Shown one piece after another: positions 17,833 through 26,371 of a stretch of DNA of 43,090 nt. The DNA lies in contig NZ_JAAGOX010000018.1 in NCBI RefSeq assembly GCF_010500245.1, positions 1 through 43,090 of the forward strand, given 5' to 3'. Numbering within the stretch: the first letter of the stretch is position 1; each line of letters opens with the position of its first letter. The stretch comes from Ruegeria sp. PrR005 (GTDB lineage: Bacteria > Pseudomonadota > Alphaproteobacteria > Rhodobacterales > Rhodobacteraceae). The notes under the pieces were generated by a model. That model was not told the DNA's origin and made no database searches. It was given only the letters and a program-made list of their open reading frames with translations. The position numbers and the translations under genes are program-made.

Positions 17833-18980
17833 TCGTGCTCCTGTCGGCAAGGCAGACGGTCCTGAACCAGCCTGACCCAGAATTCCGCGCCAATCGGCAA
17901 CAGCGCATCGTTGAAATCGTAGTCCGAGGAATGGAGCGGCTGACCGTGCGCGCCCTCTTCACCATTACCAAGCAGCAGGAAACAGCCCGGCACCTTGGCC
18001 GAAAACTGTGCGAAATCCTCGGAAAAACTCATCGGCGCACGATCGCGAACCAGGTTGCAGCCCGCAGCCTCGGCCGCCCTGTAGACCGCTTCGACCGGGC
18101 CAGGCGCGTTGATCGTTTCGACAAACTGCGTATCAAAGGTGACATTGGCGGAAATGCCATGCGCGGCTGCGACGCCCTGTGCCACTTGCCGCATGAGATG
18201 TTCCACGGTGCCCCTATCCTCGGGCAAACGGGCCCGGAAATCACCTTTTAGCGTGGCGTTGCCCGGCAGCACATTGCGCTGGCCGTCGGTCACGAACTCG
18301 GTGACGGAAACCACTACCCCGGCGGCAGGCGCCAGCTTGCGCGAGACGATGGTCTGAAGCGCAGTCACGATCTCGGCACCGACGGTAATCGCATCCACCC
18401 CGGTCTGGGGCATCGAGGCATGGCCGCCCTGCCCTTTGATCGCGATCTCGAACAAGGTCTCGCTGTTGCAGATGATCCCGGCGCGGGTCGAAATCTGCCC
18501 TACCGGCGCTCCGGGCAGGTTGTGGATGGCATAGACCTCTTCCACCGGGAACCGCTCAAGCACGCCCTCGTCCAGCATGGCGCCTGCACCCAGCCCGTGT
18601 TCTTCGTTCGGCTGGAAGAGGAAGACCACCGTACCGTCGAAATCTGACGATGCCGCCAGCCGCGCGGCGGCGCCGAGCAGCATGGTCGTATGGCCATCAT
18701 GACCGCAGGCATGCATCACGCCAATTGTCTCGGAGACGTAATCATGTACCGAGGTTTCGGTGATCGGAAGCGCATCCATATCCGCGCGCAAGGCAATCGC
18801 ACCATTGCCGGTGCCCTTCCTCAACACACCGACAACGCCCACGCCTTCGTGCACCTCAAGCCCGATGTCGCGCAGAAACGCGGCGACGACTTGTTTTGTA
18901 CGGTCTTCCCGAAACCCAAGCTCGGGATGCCGGTGCAGGTCGCGCCGAAGCCGCATCATCCGAGATTCAAAATCACCCAT
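17823..18980 (-). CDS. M20-family amidohydrolase (hippurate hydrolase/N-acyl-amino-acid deacylase type)
   Basis: A 385-residue M20D amidohydrolase. Metal-site motifs are clear: RADMDALPI, HACGHDGHTTMLLGA (with the bridging Cys typical of the hippuricase/IAA-amino acid hydrolase group), the Glu pair in QPNEEHGLGA, a His in GQGGHASMP from the dimerisation domain, and SEDFAQF near the C-terminus. It removes an acyl group from an amino acid or splits a small amide. An AAGGGA ribosome site precedes ATG 18980. It is the first gene of the operon with M24 and racemase-family genes, and its stop overlaps the M24 start region. It could play the deacylase part that EutE plays in ectoine breakdown, but it belongs to a different family. 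Confidence 0.9.
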   Translation of the reverse strand: MGDFESRMMRLRRDLHRHPELGFREDRTKQVVAAFLRDIGLEVHEGVGVVGVLRKGTGNGAIALRADMDALPITETSVHDYVSETIGVMHACGHDGHTTMLLGAAARLAASSDFDGTVVFLFQPNEEHGLGAGAMLDEGVLERFPVEEVYAIHNLPGAPVGQISTRAGIICNSETLFEIAIKGQGGHASMPQTGVDAITVGAEIVTALQTIVSRKLAPAAGVVVSVTEFVTDGQRNVLPGNATLKGDFRARLPEDRGTVEHLMRQVAQGVAAAHGISANVTFDTQFVETINAPGPVEAVYRAAEAAGCNLVRDRAPMSFSEDFAQFSAKVPGCFLLLGNGEEGAHGQPLHSSDYDFNDALLPIGAEFWVRLVQDRLPCRQEHECP

Positions 18981-19120
18981 CCAGGTCCCTTCCCGCCAGT
19001 TGCACCATTCATAGCGCAGTCGATTGCGGGTTAGGCATCACCGGGCGGTCACTGCGGCAAAAAGATTTTCGCAAACGGGCGGTTTGGCGACCGGTTTCGA
19101 TGGATCGTTCCCGGCATTGC

Positions 19121-19585
19121 TCAGATCGGCAGTTCCAGCCCGACCTTTGTCCGCTCCATCGCCACCGAGGTCCGGAACCGCCTGACATTCGAATTCTCAA
19201 AGAACAGCCGGTGCGTCAGCGCCTCGAAATCCTGCATGTCGCGGGCGGTACAGATCAGGATAAAGTCCGCCTCGCCCGTCACATAATAGCATTGCTGCAC
19301 CTGCGGTTCGGCCTTGGCCCGTTTGCGGAACAGATCGAGTTGTTGCAGCGATTCCCGTTCCAGTTCGACCAGAACGACAAAGGTCATGCGACAGTCGAAC
19401 TGCGACGGGTCGAGCACCGCGACTTCCTTCTGGATCAGTCTTGCATCGCGCATCCGCTTGAGTCGGCGCTGCACCGAGGGGACCGAAAGGCCGCATTCAT
19501 AGGCCAGCTGCTCCAGCCCGGCACGGCTGTCTTTCTGCAAGACACGCAGAATCGTCAGGTCAGCGTCATCGAGAACCAGGGACAT
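19121..19585 (-). CDS. Lrp/AsnC-family transcriptional regulator
   Basis: A 154-residue Lrp-type regulator. The helix-turn-helix covers residues 4-60 (LDDADLTILRVLQ, then GLSVPSVQRRLKRM), and the RAM effector domain follows from about 65 to 150 (VLVELERESLQQLDLF). It lies divergent to the PLP lyase gene and upstream of the M20/M24/racemase operon on its own strand. Family members respond to amino acids and commonly control such divergent catabolic genes. The 100-base gap to the lyase gene is the likely operator region. Confidence 0.92.
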   Translation of the reverse strand: MSLVLDDADLTILRVLQKDSRAGLEQLAYECGLSVPSVQRRLKRMRDARLIQKEVAVLDPSQFDCRMTFVVLVELERESLQQLDLFRKRAKAEPQVQQCYYVTGEADFILICTARDMQDFEALTHRLFFENSNVRRFRTSVAMERTKVGLELPI

Positions 19586-19686
19586 GTCGAATCCTTACGC
19601 TATGGGTCGGGATGTCGAGAAATATTATCGGTCTCCCGGCCGGATATGAACACATCGGCTCGAAAACCTTCTGTAATTTACCCATC

Positions 19687-20736
19687 ATGACACAAGCACA
19701 AACCCTCGACTTCGCCCCTGATTTCTCGCGCGCCTTGCAGTTTTTCAGAACTCAGGCGTCTTATGCCGTCTCGCCGCTGCACCAGTTGGCCGGGCCGAAT
19801 AGCATTACTGTCCTTGCCAAGGACGAAACCGGTCGCATGGGCCTGGGGGCGTTCAAGGCCCTGGGCGCGCCCTATGCCGTCGCACGCATTCTGGACGCCG
19901 CATGGCAACAGAAAACCGGCGAGACCCTGACACCCGCGCGTTATCACGATGACGATGTGCGCACCTTCGCGGCAGACTTCACCTTTGTCTGCGCCAGCGC
20001 GGGCAATCACGGAATGGGCGTTGCCTCGGGTGCGGCTGCGATGGGCGCCAAGGCGCGTATCCATCTTGCGGCCACGGTGCCCGGCGGTTTTGCGGATCGT
20101 CTGCGCGCCCTGGGGGCCGAGGTGGTCCGCTCGGGCAAGGTGTATGATGAAAGTGTTGCCGCCGCCATCGCCGATGCCGAAAGCTCCGGCGCCGTCCTGC
20201 TCGCCGATGGCACCTGGCCGGGGTACACCGAAATCCCGAAATGGGTGATGGAAGGCTATTGCGTCATCGCCGAAGAGCTGCGCGAAAGCTTCGAAGCCTC
20301 CGGCCAGTGGCCGACCCATGTCTTTCTTCAGGCGGGTGTCGGCGGGCTGGCCGCCGCCATGGCCTATATGATTCGTTTGAACTGGGCGCGACAGCCCGAA
20401 CTGATCGTCGTCGAACCTGAAGCCGCCGCATGTTTGCAGGCCAGCCACCGTGCCGGGCGCCCAACCCGCGCCGACGGCCCCGAGTCCGACATGGGAAGAC
20501 TTGACTGCAAGGAGCCCTCCATCGTTGCCTGGGCAGCGCTTGAGGCGGCCGGTGTCACCTATGTTGCGCTCTCGGAAGAGGAAGGCGCCGCGGCTGCCGA
20601 TGCGATCACCGCATTGGGTATTCCGACTACCCCGTCCGGAGCCGCTGGATATGCCGGAGTTCTCAAGCATCCGATGAAAGCCGCTGATGGAGAGGTGATC
20701 CGCCCCCTCATCATCGTGTCTGAAGGCCGAACGTAA
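19687..20736 (+). CDS. PLP-dependent lyase, diaminopropionate ammonia-lyase / threonine dehydratase-like
   Basis: A 349-residue fold-type II PLP enzyme. The PLP lysine is in LGAFKALGAPYA (about residue 54), the substrate/cofactor loop is ASAGNHGMG, and the glycine-rich phosphate loop is AGVGGLAAAMA. Overall it is closest to diaminopropionate ammonia-lyase (YgeX), which forms pyruvate and two ammonia, though it is shorter than that enzyme's usual length of about 400. EutB of ectoine clusters is another relative. The start at 19687 matches family N-termini but lacks a good ribosome site; an ATG at 19612 would add 25 residues. With the opposite-strand M20, M24 and racemase genes it implies release and deamination of a diamino or N-acyl amino acid. 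Confidence 0.82.
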   Translation: MTQAQTLDFAPDFSRALQFFRTQASYAVSPLHQLAGPNSITVLAKDETGRMGLGAFKALGAPYAVARILDAAWQQKTGETLTPARYHDDDVRTFAADFTFVCASAGNHGMGVASGAAAMGAKARIHLAATVPGGFADRLRALGAEVVRSGKVYDESVAAAIADAESSGAVLLADGTWPGYTEIPKWVMEGYCVIAEELRESFEASGQWPTHVFLQAGVGGLAAAMAYMIRLNWARQPELIVVEPEAAACLQASHRAGRPTRADGPESDMGRLDCKEPSIVAWAALEAAGVTYVALSEEEGAAAADAITALGIPTTPSGAAGYAGVLKHPMKAADGEVIRPLIIVSEGRT

Positions 20737-21079
20737 GGGGCACAAGCGAATCTTCGCGACGAATGGCACAGACGTCTCGAAGAACATTACTGTCGCTTCA
20801 CCTTTCGTACCGGTCCGACGGAATTGACCCCGGGCGAACAAGCGAGTTACCCGGGGTCATAAAGTGCTGGAATACACCCATCGGCGGCCTGGCTGCGGAC
20901 GCAAGCCAATACCTGCGCCCGCCTGCGAAACATGCACACTCGTCTCGAAAAAAAACCAGTAAGGCGGCCACTCACCTCCACCCTACAAAGTGCGCCGACA
21001 CCTGTGAGACTGACAGACGAAACCGTTTCTGCCTGTGATATTGGTCACAGAACGGCAAAAAATCGTAAACAACTGGAAT
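20737..21079. other. Gene-free gap between two convergent genes, with two inverted repeats
   Basis: No credible gene is seen in these 343 bases. Two symmetric sites stand out. TGACCCCGGG (20825-20834) pairs perfectly with CCCGGGGTCA (20850-20859) around a 15-base loop, possibly a bidirectional stop between the convergent lyase and NAD kinase genes, though no T-run follows. TGTGA-TATTGG-TCACA at 21034-21049 matches the CRP/FNR-type consensus exactly but lies at gene ends, not upstream of a start. Confidence 0.6.
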
Positions 21080-21841
21080 TCAGGTGAACTGCTCGGAAAT
21101 CAACCGCTCTTCCAGCCCGTGGCCGGGATCGAAGAGGATACGATGCCGGATCGCGGGCTCGGAACGGATCTCTACCCAGTCGATATCGGGAATCGAGGTT
21201 GAATCGGCATCCGCCATGACCGGGCGCTTGTCGGCATCAACGACATCGAAGCGAACCTGAGCCGTCTTGGGCAACAACGCGCCGCGCCATCGACGCGGCC
21301 GGAACGCGGCAATCGCCGTCAGGGCAAGGACATCCGAGCCGATCGGCAGAATAGGCCCATGCGCAGAGTAGTTGTACGCGGTCGAGCCAGCAGGTGTGGA
21401 CAGGAGCGCACCATCGCAAACCAATTCCGCCAGGCGCACCCGCCCGTCCACCGTGATCTTGAGCTTGGCCGCCTGCGGACCCGCGCGCAGCAGCGAGACC
21501 TCGTTGATAGCCAACGCCTTGTGAACCTGGCCCGACTGATCCATCGCGGTCATCGACAGCGGGTTGATGATCTCTTCTTCGGCGGCGGCAAGCCGGTCCA
21601 GCAGATCGGATTCGGAGTATTCGTTCATCAGGAACCCGATGGTTCCGCGATTCATGCCATAGACCGGAACATCCAGATGCTGCGTCCCGTGCAGCGTGCG
21701 CAGCATGTACCCATCCCCGCCCAGCGCGACGATGACCTCGGCATCCCGGGGCGCGACGTTTCCATAGCGGCCGACCAATGCGGCGCGGGCGGTTTGGGCC
21801 ACCGGGGCATCGCTGGCCAAAAAGGCGATTCTCTGGGGCAT
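21080..21841 (-). CDS. nadK: NAD kinase
   Basis: A 253-residue NAD kinase, which phosphorylates NAD to NADP in the cytosol. The diagnostic GGDG motif is at residues 41-44 (VALGGDGYMLRTLH), followed by YGMNRGTIGFLMNEY, the NE motif in AINEVSLLRAG, and DGALLSTPAGSTAYNYSAHG. The start at 21841 gives the length usual for alphaproteobacterial enzymes. Upstream in-frame codons at 21886 (with an AAAGG element) and 21928 are alternatives. It is divergent to glyA, and the gap between them includes a 14-base palindrome. Confidence 0.94.
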   Translation of the reverse strand: MPQRIAFLASDAPVAQTARAALVGRYGNVAPRDAEVIVALGGDGYMLRTLHGTQHLDVPVYGMNRGTIGFLMNEYSESDLLDRLAAAEEEIINPLSMTAMDQSGQVHKALAINEVSLLRAGPQAAKLKITVDGRVRLAELVCDGALLSTPAGSTAYNYSAHGPILPIGSDVLALTAIAAFRPRRWRGALLPKTAQVRFDVVDADKRPVMADADSTSIPDIDWVEIRSEPAIRHRILFDPGHGLEERLISEQFT

Positions 21842-21961
21842 CAAATCAAGTTTCCGGTGCTGCGCATTCGGTTCCGAAACAATCATACCTTTCCGCCCTA
21901 GACCAGACTTGACGCCGCAGTTGGCCATTTCGTCGCTTTACAGCCTTTTGCGGACGTCCGG

Positions 21962-21975
21962 TTTCCTATAGGAAA
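21962..21975. promoter_or_regulatory. 14-bp palindrome upstream of glyA
   Basis: TTTCCTATAGGAAA is a perfect palindrome in the gap between divergent nadK and glyA, 36 bases before the glyA start. Its symmetry and position fit an operator, but no cognate regulator is recognised. Confidence 0.35.
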
Positions 21976-22010
21976 TCGCAAAAATCGACCCCCAGCCATG
22001 CGGAGCCCCC

Positions 22011-23306
22011 ATGAACGCCAATCTTCGTGACACCGGTTTCTTTACCCAAGCCCTGTCCGACCGTGATCCCGAACTGTTCGGCGCGATCACCCAGGAACTC
22101 GGCCGCCAGCGCGACGAGATCGAACTGATCGCCAGCGAGAACATCGTCTCGGCCGCCGTGATGGAGGCGCAAGGTTCGGTGATGACGAACAAATATGCCG
22201 AGGGCTATCCGGGCCGCCGCTACTATGGCGGGTGCCAGTTCGTGGACATCGCCGAGAACCTGGCCATCGAGCGTGCCAAGGAACTGTTCAACTGCGGCTT
22301 TGCCAATGTGCAACCGAACTCGGGCAGCCAGGCCAACCAGGGTGTGTTCCAGGCGCTGATCAAGCCGGGCGACACCATCCTGGGCATGTCGCTGGATGCT
22401 GGCGGCCACCTGACCCATGGCGCGGCCCCCAACCAGTCGGGTAAGTGGTTCAACGCCGTGCAATACGGCGTACGCAAGCAGGACAACATGCTGGATTACG
22501 ATCAGGTCGAGGCGCTGGCAAAGGAGCACCAGCCCAAGCTGATCATCGCTGGCGGGTCTGCCATCCCGCGCCAGATCGACTTTGCCCGCATGCGCCAGAT
22601 TGCCGACATGGTCGGCGCCTATCTGCACGTGGACATGGCGCATTTCGCCGGTCTGGTGGCTGCCGGCGAGCATCCCTCGCCCTTCCCGCATGCGCATGTG
22701 GCCACGACCACCACGCACAAGACCCTGCGCGGCCCGCGCGGCGGCATGATCCTGACCAATGACGAGGACATCGCCAAGAAGATCAACTCGGCCATCTTCC
22801 CCGGCATCCAGGGCGGACCGCTGATGCATGTGATCGCGGCCAAGGCCGTGGCTTTTGGCGAGGCGCTGCGGCCCGAGTTCAAGAGCTATATCCAGCAGGT
22901 GGTCACCAATGCCCAGGCGCTGAGCGACCAGCTGATCAAGGGCGGGCTGGATACCGTGACCCATGGCACCGACACCCATGTGGTGCTGGTCGACCTGCGC
23001 CCCAAGGGGGTGAAGGGCAATGCCACAGAAAAGGCATTGGGCCGCGCGCATATCACCTGCAACAAGAACGGCGTGCCGTTCGACCCCGAGAAGCCGACCA
23101 TCACCAGCGGTATCCGCCTGGGCTCTCCCGCCGGCACCACGCGCGGCTTCGGCGAAGCCGAATTCCGCCAGATCGCGGACTGGATCATCGAGGTTGTCGA
23201 TGGGCTGGCCGCCAATGGCGAGGACGGCAACAGCGCCGTCGAGGAAAAGGTAAAGGCTGAAGTCGCAGCACTCTGCGCCCGCTTCCCGATCTACCCGAAC
23301 CTCTGA
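22011..23306 (+). CDS. glyA: Serine hydroxymethyltransferase
   Basis: A 431-residue fold-type I PLP enzyme that interconverts serine and glycine and loads one-carbon units onto tetrahydrofolate. The PLP lysine is K237 in [14 protein letters not shown]. Other family marks are [36 protein letters not shown] and the C-terminal [16 protein letters not shown]. Length and spacing are normal. A GGAG element lies shortly before ATG 22011, and a strong terminator follows the stop. The gene reads as ordinary housekeeping. Confidence 0.97.
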   Translation: MNANLRDTGFFTQALSDRDPELFGAITQELGRQRDEIELIASENIVSAAVMEAQGSVMTNKYAEGYPGRRYYGGCQFVDIAENLAIERAKELFNCGFANVQPNSGSQANQGVFQALIKPGDTILGMSLDAGGHLTHGAAPNQSGKWFNAVQYGVRKQDNMLDYDQVEALAKEHQPKLIIAGGSAIPRQIDFARMRQIADMVGAYLHVDMAHFAGLVAAGEHPSPFPHAHVATTTTHKTLRGPRGGMILTNDEDIAKKINSAIFPGIQGGPLMHVIAAKAVAFGEALRPEFKSYIQQVVTNAQALSDQLIKGGLDTVTHGTDTHVVLVDLRPKGVKGNATEKALGRAHITCNKNGVPFDPEKPTITSGIRLGSPAGTTRGFGEAEFRQIADWIIEVVDGLAANGEDGNSAVEEKVKAEVAALCARFPIYPNL

Positions 23307-23332
23307 TCAGGTTTCCCGTAATTGACATTGCC

Positions 23333-23367
23333 ACCGCCACCGGGCACCCCCGGTGGCGGTTTTGTTT
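23333..23367 (+). terminator. Rho-independent terminator of glyA
   Basis: ACCGCCACCGGG (23333-23344) pairs perfectly with CCCGGTGGCGGT (23349-23360) around a four-base loop, followed by TTTTGTTT. It starts 26 bases after the glyA stop and ends 22 bases before the next gene. Confidence 0.9.
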
Positions 23368-23388
23368 GGTAAAGGTGCAGGGCTGATC

Positions 23389-24315
23389 ATGACAGACGGA
23401 ACGGGTAACCGCACACGGCGGCTGGAACGCCGCCTGGGCGACTGGATGCGTGCGCGCCTGCCGCATGTGCTGTCGGAACTGGTGATGTTCACGCTGAAAC
23501 AAGGCTGGGCGGCGCTCTTCGGGGCGCTGTTGCTGATGGGGCTGATCGTCTCGGACCGGATCTGGCAGCCGGGCTGGCCCTTGGCGCGCTATGATGCCTT
23601 GCTGATCTATGCGCTGGCACTGCAAGCGCTGTTCCTGCTGACCGGAATGGAAAGCTGGCGCGAGGCGAAGGTGATCGCGCTGTTTCATCTCACCGGCACG
23701 GCCATGGAGATCTTTAAGGTGCAAGCCGGAAGCTGGGACTATCCCGGTGACGGTCTGCTGAAGCTTTGGGGCGTGCCGCTGTTTTCGGGTTTCATGTATG
23801 CCTCGGTCGGGTCCTACATGGCACGGGTGATCCGGCTCTTTGACATGCGGTTTGCGCCTTATCCGCCCTTTGCTCTGACCCTGCTGCTGGCGGTGGCGAT
23901 CTATGTGAACTTCTTTGCCCATCACTTTCTGCCGGACATCCGGCCGGCCCTGTTTGCCGCCACCGTCTTGCTCTATGCCCGTACCCGCATCTGGTTCCGT
24001 ATTGGCGATGCACGCTATTGGATGCCGTTGCCGCTCGCCGCGTTTCTGAGCAGTTTCTTTTTGTGGCTGGCCGAGAATATCGGCACAGCGACACGCACCT
24101 GGCTTTATACCGGGCAGGTTGCGGGCGAGATGGTCAGGTTCAGCAAGATGGGCTCGTGGTACCTGCTGCTCTATGTCAGTTTTGTCACCGTCACGCTGAT
24201 CCTGCGCGACGCGCTCGGCAACAGAGCACTCCGGACCTCTGTTGCCGCATCCGGAGATGCAGTCTCAGGCGTTGGACCGGACGCAGCGCAAGGCGCGGCG
24301 CCTTCGATCAGATGA
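23389..24315 (+). CDS. DUF817 integral membrane protein
   Basis: A 308-residue polytopic membrane protein with about eight hydrophobic segments from residue 35 to 275. It matches the DUF817 (YoaT-like) family by motifs such as FHLTGTAMEIFKVQAGSW, YPGDGLLKLWGVPLFSGFMY and NFFAHHFLPDIR. Acidic and aromatic residues in the membrane segments (GTAMEIFK, AENIGTATRTW) are conserved in what I recall of the family, but no reaction is known. The start at 23389 follows an AGGTGCAGG stretch. Its 3' end overlaps that of the convergent gene at 24308 by eight bases. Confidence 0.85.
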   Translation: MTDGTGNRTRRLERRLGDWMRARLPHVLSELVMFTLKQGWAALFGALLLMGLIVSDRIWQPGWPLARYDALLIYALALQALFLLTGMESWREAKVIALFHLTGTAMEIFKVQAGSWDYPGDGLLKLWGVPLFSGFMYASVGSYMARVIRLFDMRFAPYPPFALTLLLAVAIYVNFFAHHFLPDIRPALFAATVLLYARTRIWFRIGDARYWMPLPLAAFLSSFFLWLAENIGTATRTWLYTGQVAGEMVRFSKMGSWYLLLYVSFVTVTLILRDALGNRALRTSVAASGDAVSGVGPDAAQGAAPSIR

Positions 24316-24682
24316 TCTTGCGCCAGGCCAGAAAGGCCAGCAGCAGCGCCGCAAAGGCCAAGAGGTTGAACGCCAGCCCGCCCAGCATGCCCAGCCACCA
24401 TCCCTTGCGCCGGTCGGCAAGATCGATGCTGCGCAAATGCGTCTGCACCTCTCCGGCAGCGGAGAGCAGGTGCGGGCTGTCGAGGGTCAGGCGCAGTTTC
24501 GGATGATCGACCATGGCCTCGATCCGCGCCAGATCCATGGCGCGGCGATAGATGCGGCGCGGCAGCCTGTGTTTGGCCCGGCGCAACGCCTGGCGCAGCG
24601 ACTTGCCACGCACGCCCAAACGCTCGCGTAGCAAGGCCACCGTCACCGCGATCTGATCCTGAATCTGGTTCTGTTCTGTCAT
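24308..24682 (-). CDS. Small membrane-anchored protein of unknown function
   Basis: A 124-residue protein. The N-terminal 85 residues are rich in Arg, Leu and Gln and look helical (QDQIAVTVALLRERLG, then a basic stretch RRAKHRLPRRIYRRAMDLAR). The C-terminus has one strong membrane helix (MLGGLAFNLLAFAALLLAFLAW) and a short basic tail. This suggests a cytoplasmic helical domain anchored at the inner membrane. No family was recognised. It overlaps the DUF817 gene end and is convergent with it. Confidence 0.7.
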   Translation of the reverse strand: MTEQNQIQDQIAVTVALLRERLGVRGKSLRQALRRAKHRLPRRIYRRAMDLARIEAMVDHPKLRLTLDSPHLLSAAGEVQTHLRSIDLADRRKGWWLGMLGGLAFNLLAFAALLLAFLAWRKII

Positions 24683-24773
24683 CCGCCTGATCCCCCGGCA
24701 GATACCCTAGACATTCTGTGCGCCGGTCTCAATGGGGCTGGTCGCGCCATGGCGGGCGCGATATCACGTCCCT

Positions 24774-25532
24774 ATGCTAAACACGATCATCCACGGCTCA
24801 CCAACCGAATACCCGCCCCTGCTCATCGCCCATGGCCTCTATGGTTCGGGCCGCAACTGGGGCGTAATCGCGCGGCGTCTGGCCGACCAGCGCCAAGTCA
24901 TCGCCGTCGACATGCGCAACCATGGCGGCAGCCTCTGGTCAGACCGACACGACTACCCGAGCATGGCCGAGGACCTGGCCGAGGTGATCACCCACCATGG
25001 CGGTCAAGCAGATGTCATCGGCCATTCCATGGGTGGCAAGACCGCGATGATGCTGGCGTTGAACCACGGCGATATGGTGCGCCGCCTTGTGGTGGCCGAT
25101 ATTGCCCCGGTCCCCTATTCCCACACCCAGCTACCGTTCATCGCGGCAATGCGTGCCGTTGACCTGTCCCGGGTCGAACGCCGCTCGGACGCTGAAGAGA
25201 TGCTGGCCGAACAGGGTGTCGACAAGGCGTTGCAGAGCTTCTTTACCCAGTCGCTCGACCTGTCCGGCAGACGCTGGCGTCTGAACCTCGACTCACTTGC
25301 CGCAAACATGCCCGCAATCATGTCGTTTCCCGAGCCGTCGGGACATTGGGCGGGGCCTGCCCTGTTCCTGGCAGGGGCCGAATCTGACTATGTCCGCCCA
25401 GAGCATCGCGACCGCATACGTGCGCTGTTCCCCGCCGCCCGCTTTGCCAAGATACCGGGCGCAGGACATTGGTTGCACGCGGATAAGCCGCGCGAGTTCG
25501 AAGCCGCCGCCCGGACGTTTCTGAACGCCTGA
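24774..25532 (+). CDS. Alpha/beta hydrolase, YbfF-like esterase
   Basis: A 252-residue alpha/beta hydrolase. It has the oxyanion segment LLIAHGLYGSGRNWG, the nucleophile elbow GHSMGGKTAM, the acid probably in AGAESDYVRPEH, and the His in GAGHWLHADKP. It most resembles YbfF/ABHD11-type acyl-CoA or short-chain esterases. The start at 24774 (MLNTIIHG) gives the family N-terminus; the longer reading adds residues with no similarity. No partner genes are nearby, so the substrate is not suggested by context. Confidence 0.9.
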   Translation: MLNTIIHGSPTEYPPLLIAHGLYGSGRNWGVIARRLADQRQVIAVDMRNHGGSLWSDRHDYPSMAEDLAEVITHHGGQADVIGHSMGGKTAMMLALNHGDMVRRLVVADIAPVPYSHTQLPFIAAMRAVDLSRVERRSDAEEMLAEQGVDKALQSFFTQSLDLSGRRWRLNLDSLAANMPAIMSFPEPSGHWAGPALFLAGAESDYVRPEHRDRIRALFPAARFAKIPGAGHWLHADKPREFEAAARTFLNA

Positions 25533-25621
25533 GAACGCTACACAAAAGGTGTATCGGCTATTTTCCGGCCGTGCATACGGCAGGCCGCCAAGGAAGCTGT
25601 TCCCCCGGCCGCCCGCATGCG

Positions 25622-25810
25622 TCAAGCCCCCTGATCATAGAGCCGCCGGGCCACCCACCAACTGACCGGCGCTGCGACGACAAATCCCGCGGCGGCCGCC
25701 AGCAGGATCGCGTTGAGCGAAACCATCCCGGCGGTCAGCACGGCAATAACGGCGGTGCCCGCCAGAGCGGTCGAGATCAGGCTATACAGAATCGAGGCAA
25801 GGCGCATCAT
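25622..25810 (-). CDS. Small two-helix membrane protein
   Basis: A 62-residue protein with two hydrophobic segments (SLISTALAGTAVIAVLTAGM and ILLAAAAGFVVAAPVSWWVA) and a charged C-terminus (RRLYDQGA). It resembles the short membrane proteins often annotated in roseobacters as CTP-synthetase-like or hypothetical; function is unknown. It lies just upstream of nothing on its strand and 74 bases downstream of the rhodanese gene, so it may be the second gene of that transcript. Confidence 0.65.
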   Translation of the reverse strand: MMRLASILYSLISTALAGTAVIAVLTAGMVSLNAILLAAAAGFVVAAPVSWWVARRLYDQGA

Positions 25811-25861
25811 GGCCGGTACTCCAGAAAATCAGGCGCGTCCGGCAGTGATATCTCAAGATTC

Positions 25862-25892
25862 GAATGTGATTTCCTTGATCTCGATCACATTC
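25862..25892 (-). other. Hairpin at the 3' end of the rhodanese gene
   Basis: GAATGTGAT (25862-25870) and ATCACATTC (25884-25892) are a perfect 9-base inverted repeat that spans the stop codon of the rhodanese gene. There is no T-run, so it may stabilise or partly stop the transcript, or serve as a protein site. Confidence 0.4.
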
Positions 25893-26268
25893 CGGGATCG
25901 ACCGGCTCAATCCGGTCCCCCGCCCAGTCGGAAAAACCGCCCAGGTTATAGACCTCGGCATAACCCATGTCCTTGAGCAGCTTGCCTGCCAGCGCAGCCC
26001 GCCCGCCCGAGGCGCAATGCAGCACGATCACCCGATCCTTGCGCAGTTCAGGGTCGTGATATGGGGTTTCGGGATCGGCGCGGAATTCCAGCATGCCGCG
26101 CGGAATGTGATGCGAGCCCGCCGCGCGCCCGGCCTTTTCCAGTTCCGGCGCATCGCGAATATCGAGCAACAGCGCCCCACTCGCGACCAGTTCCTGCGCC
26201 CGTGCGCTGTCGATACGCGGCACCGCCGCGTTTGCGGCGGCCATCATGTCCTTGACTGTCAATGTCAT
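25885..26268 (-). CDS. Single-domain rhodanese-like sulfurtransferase
   Basis: A 127-residue single rhodanese domain. The active-site loop is HCASGGRA with the catalytic Cys at about residue 87; LLDIRDAPELEKAG and YNLGGFSDWA are family marks. Such proteins move sulfane sulfur between thiols in the cytosol. ATG 26268 has AGGAG nine bases upstream and is preferred to a GTG two codons earlier. The loop CASGGR, rather than the CRxGxR loop of thiosulfate:cyanide enzymes, fits persulfide-handling members, but the donor is unknown. Confidence 0.9.
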   Translation of the reverse strand: MTLTVKDMMAAANAAVPRIDSARAQELVASGALLLDIRDAPELEKAGRAAGSHHIPRGMLEFRADPETPYHDPELRKDRVIVLHCASGGRAALAGKLLKDMGYAEVYNLGGFSDWAGDRIEPVDPGM

Positions 26269-26371
26269 CTGCACTGTCTCCTGATAGGGTCCAGATCAGG
26301 ATAACATGCCGATTTCGGCAGACGTAAGTCAAATTTGCGCGGGCAAGTCCAATGGGTTGCCCGCGCGACGC

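Noticed and set aside
20763-21038. Plus-strand 91-codon frame in the lyase-nadK gap
   Set aside because: No ribosome site, no family, and composition like translated intergenic DNA.
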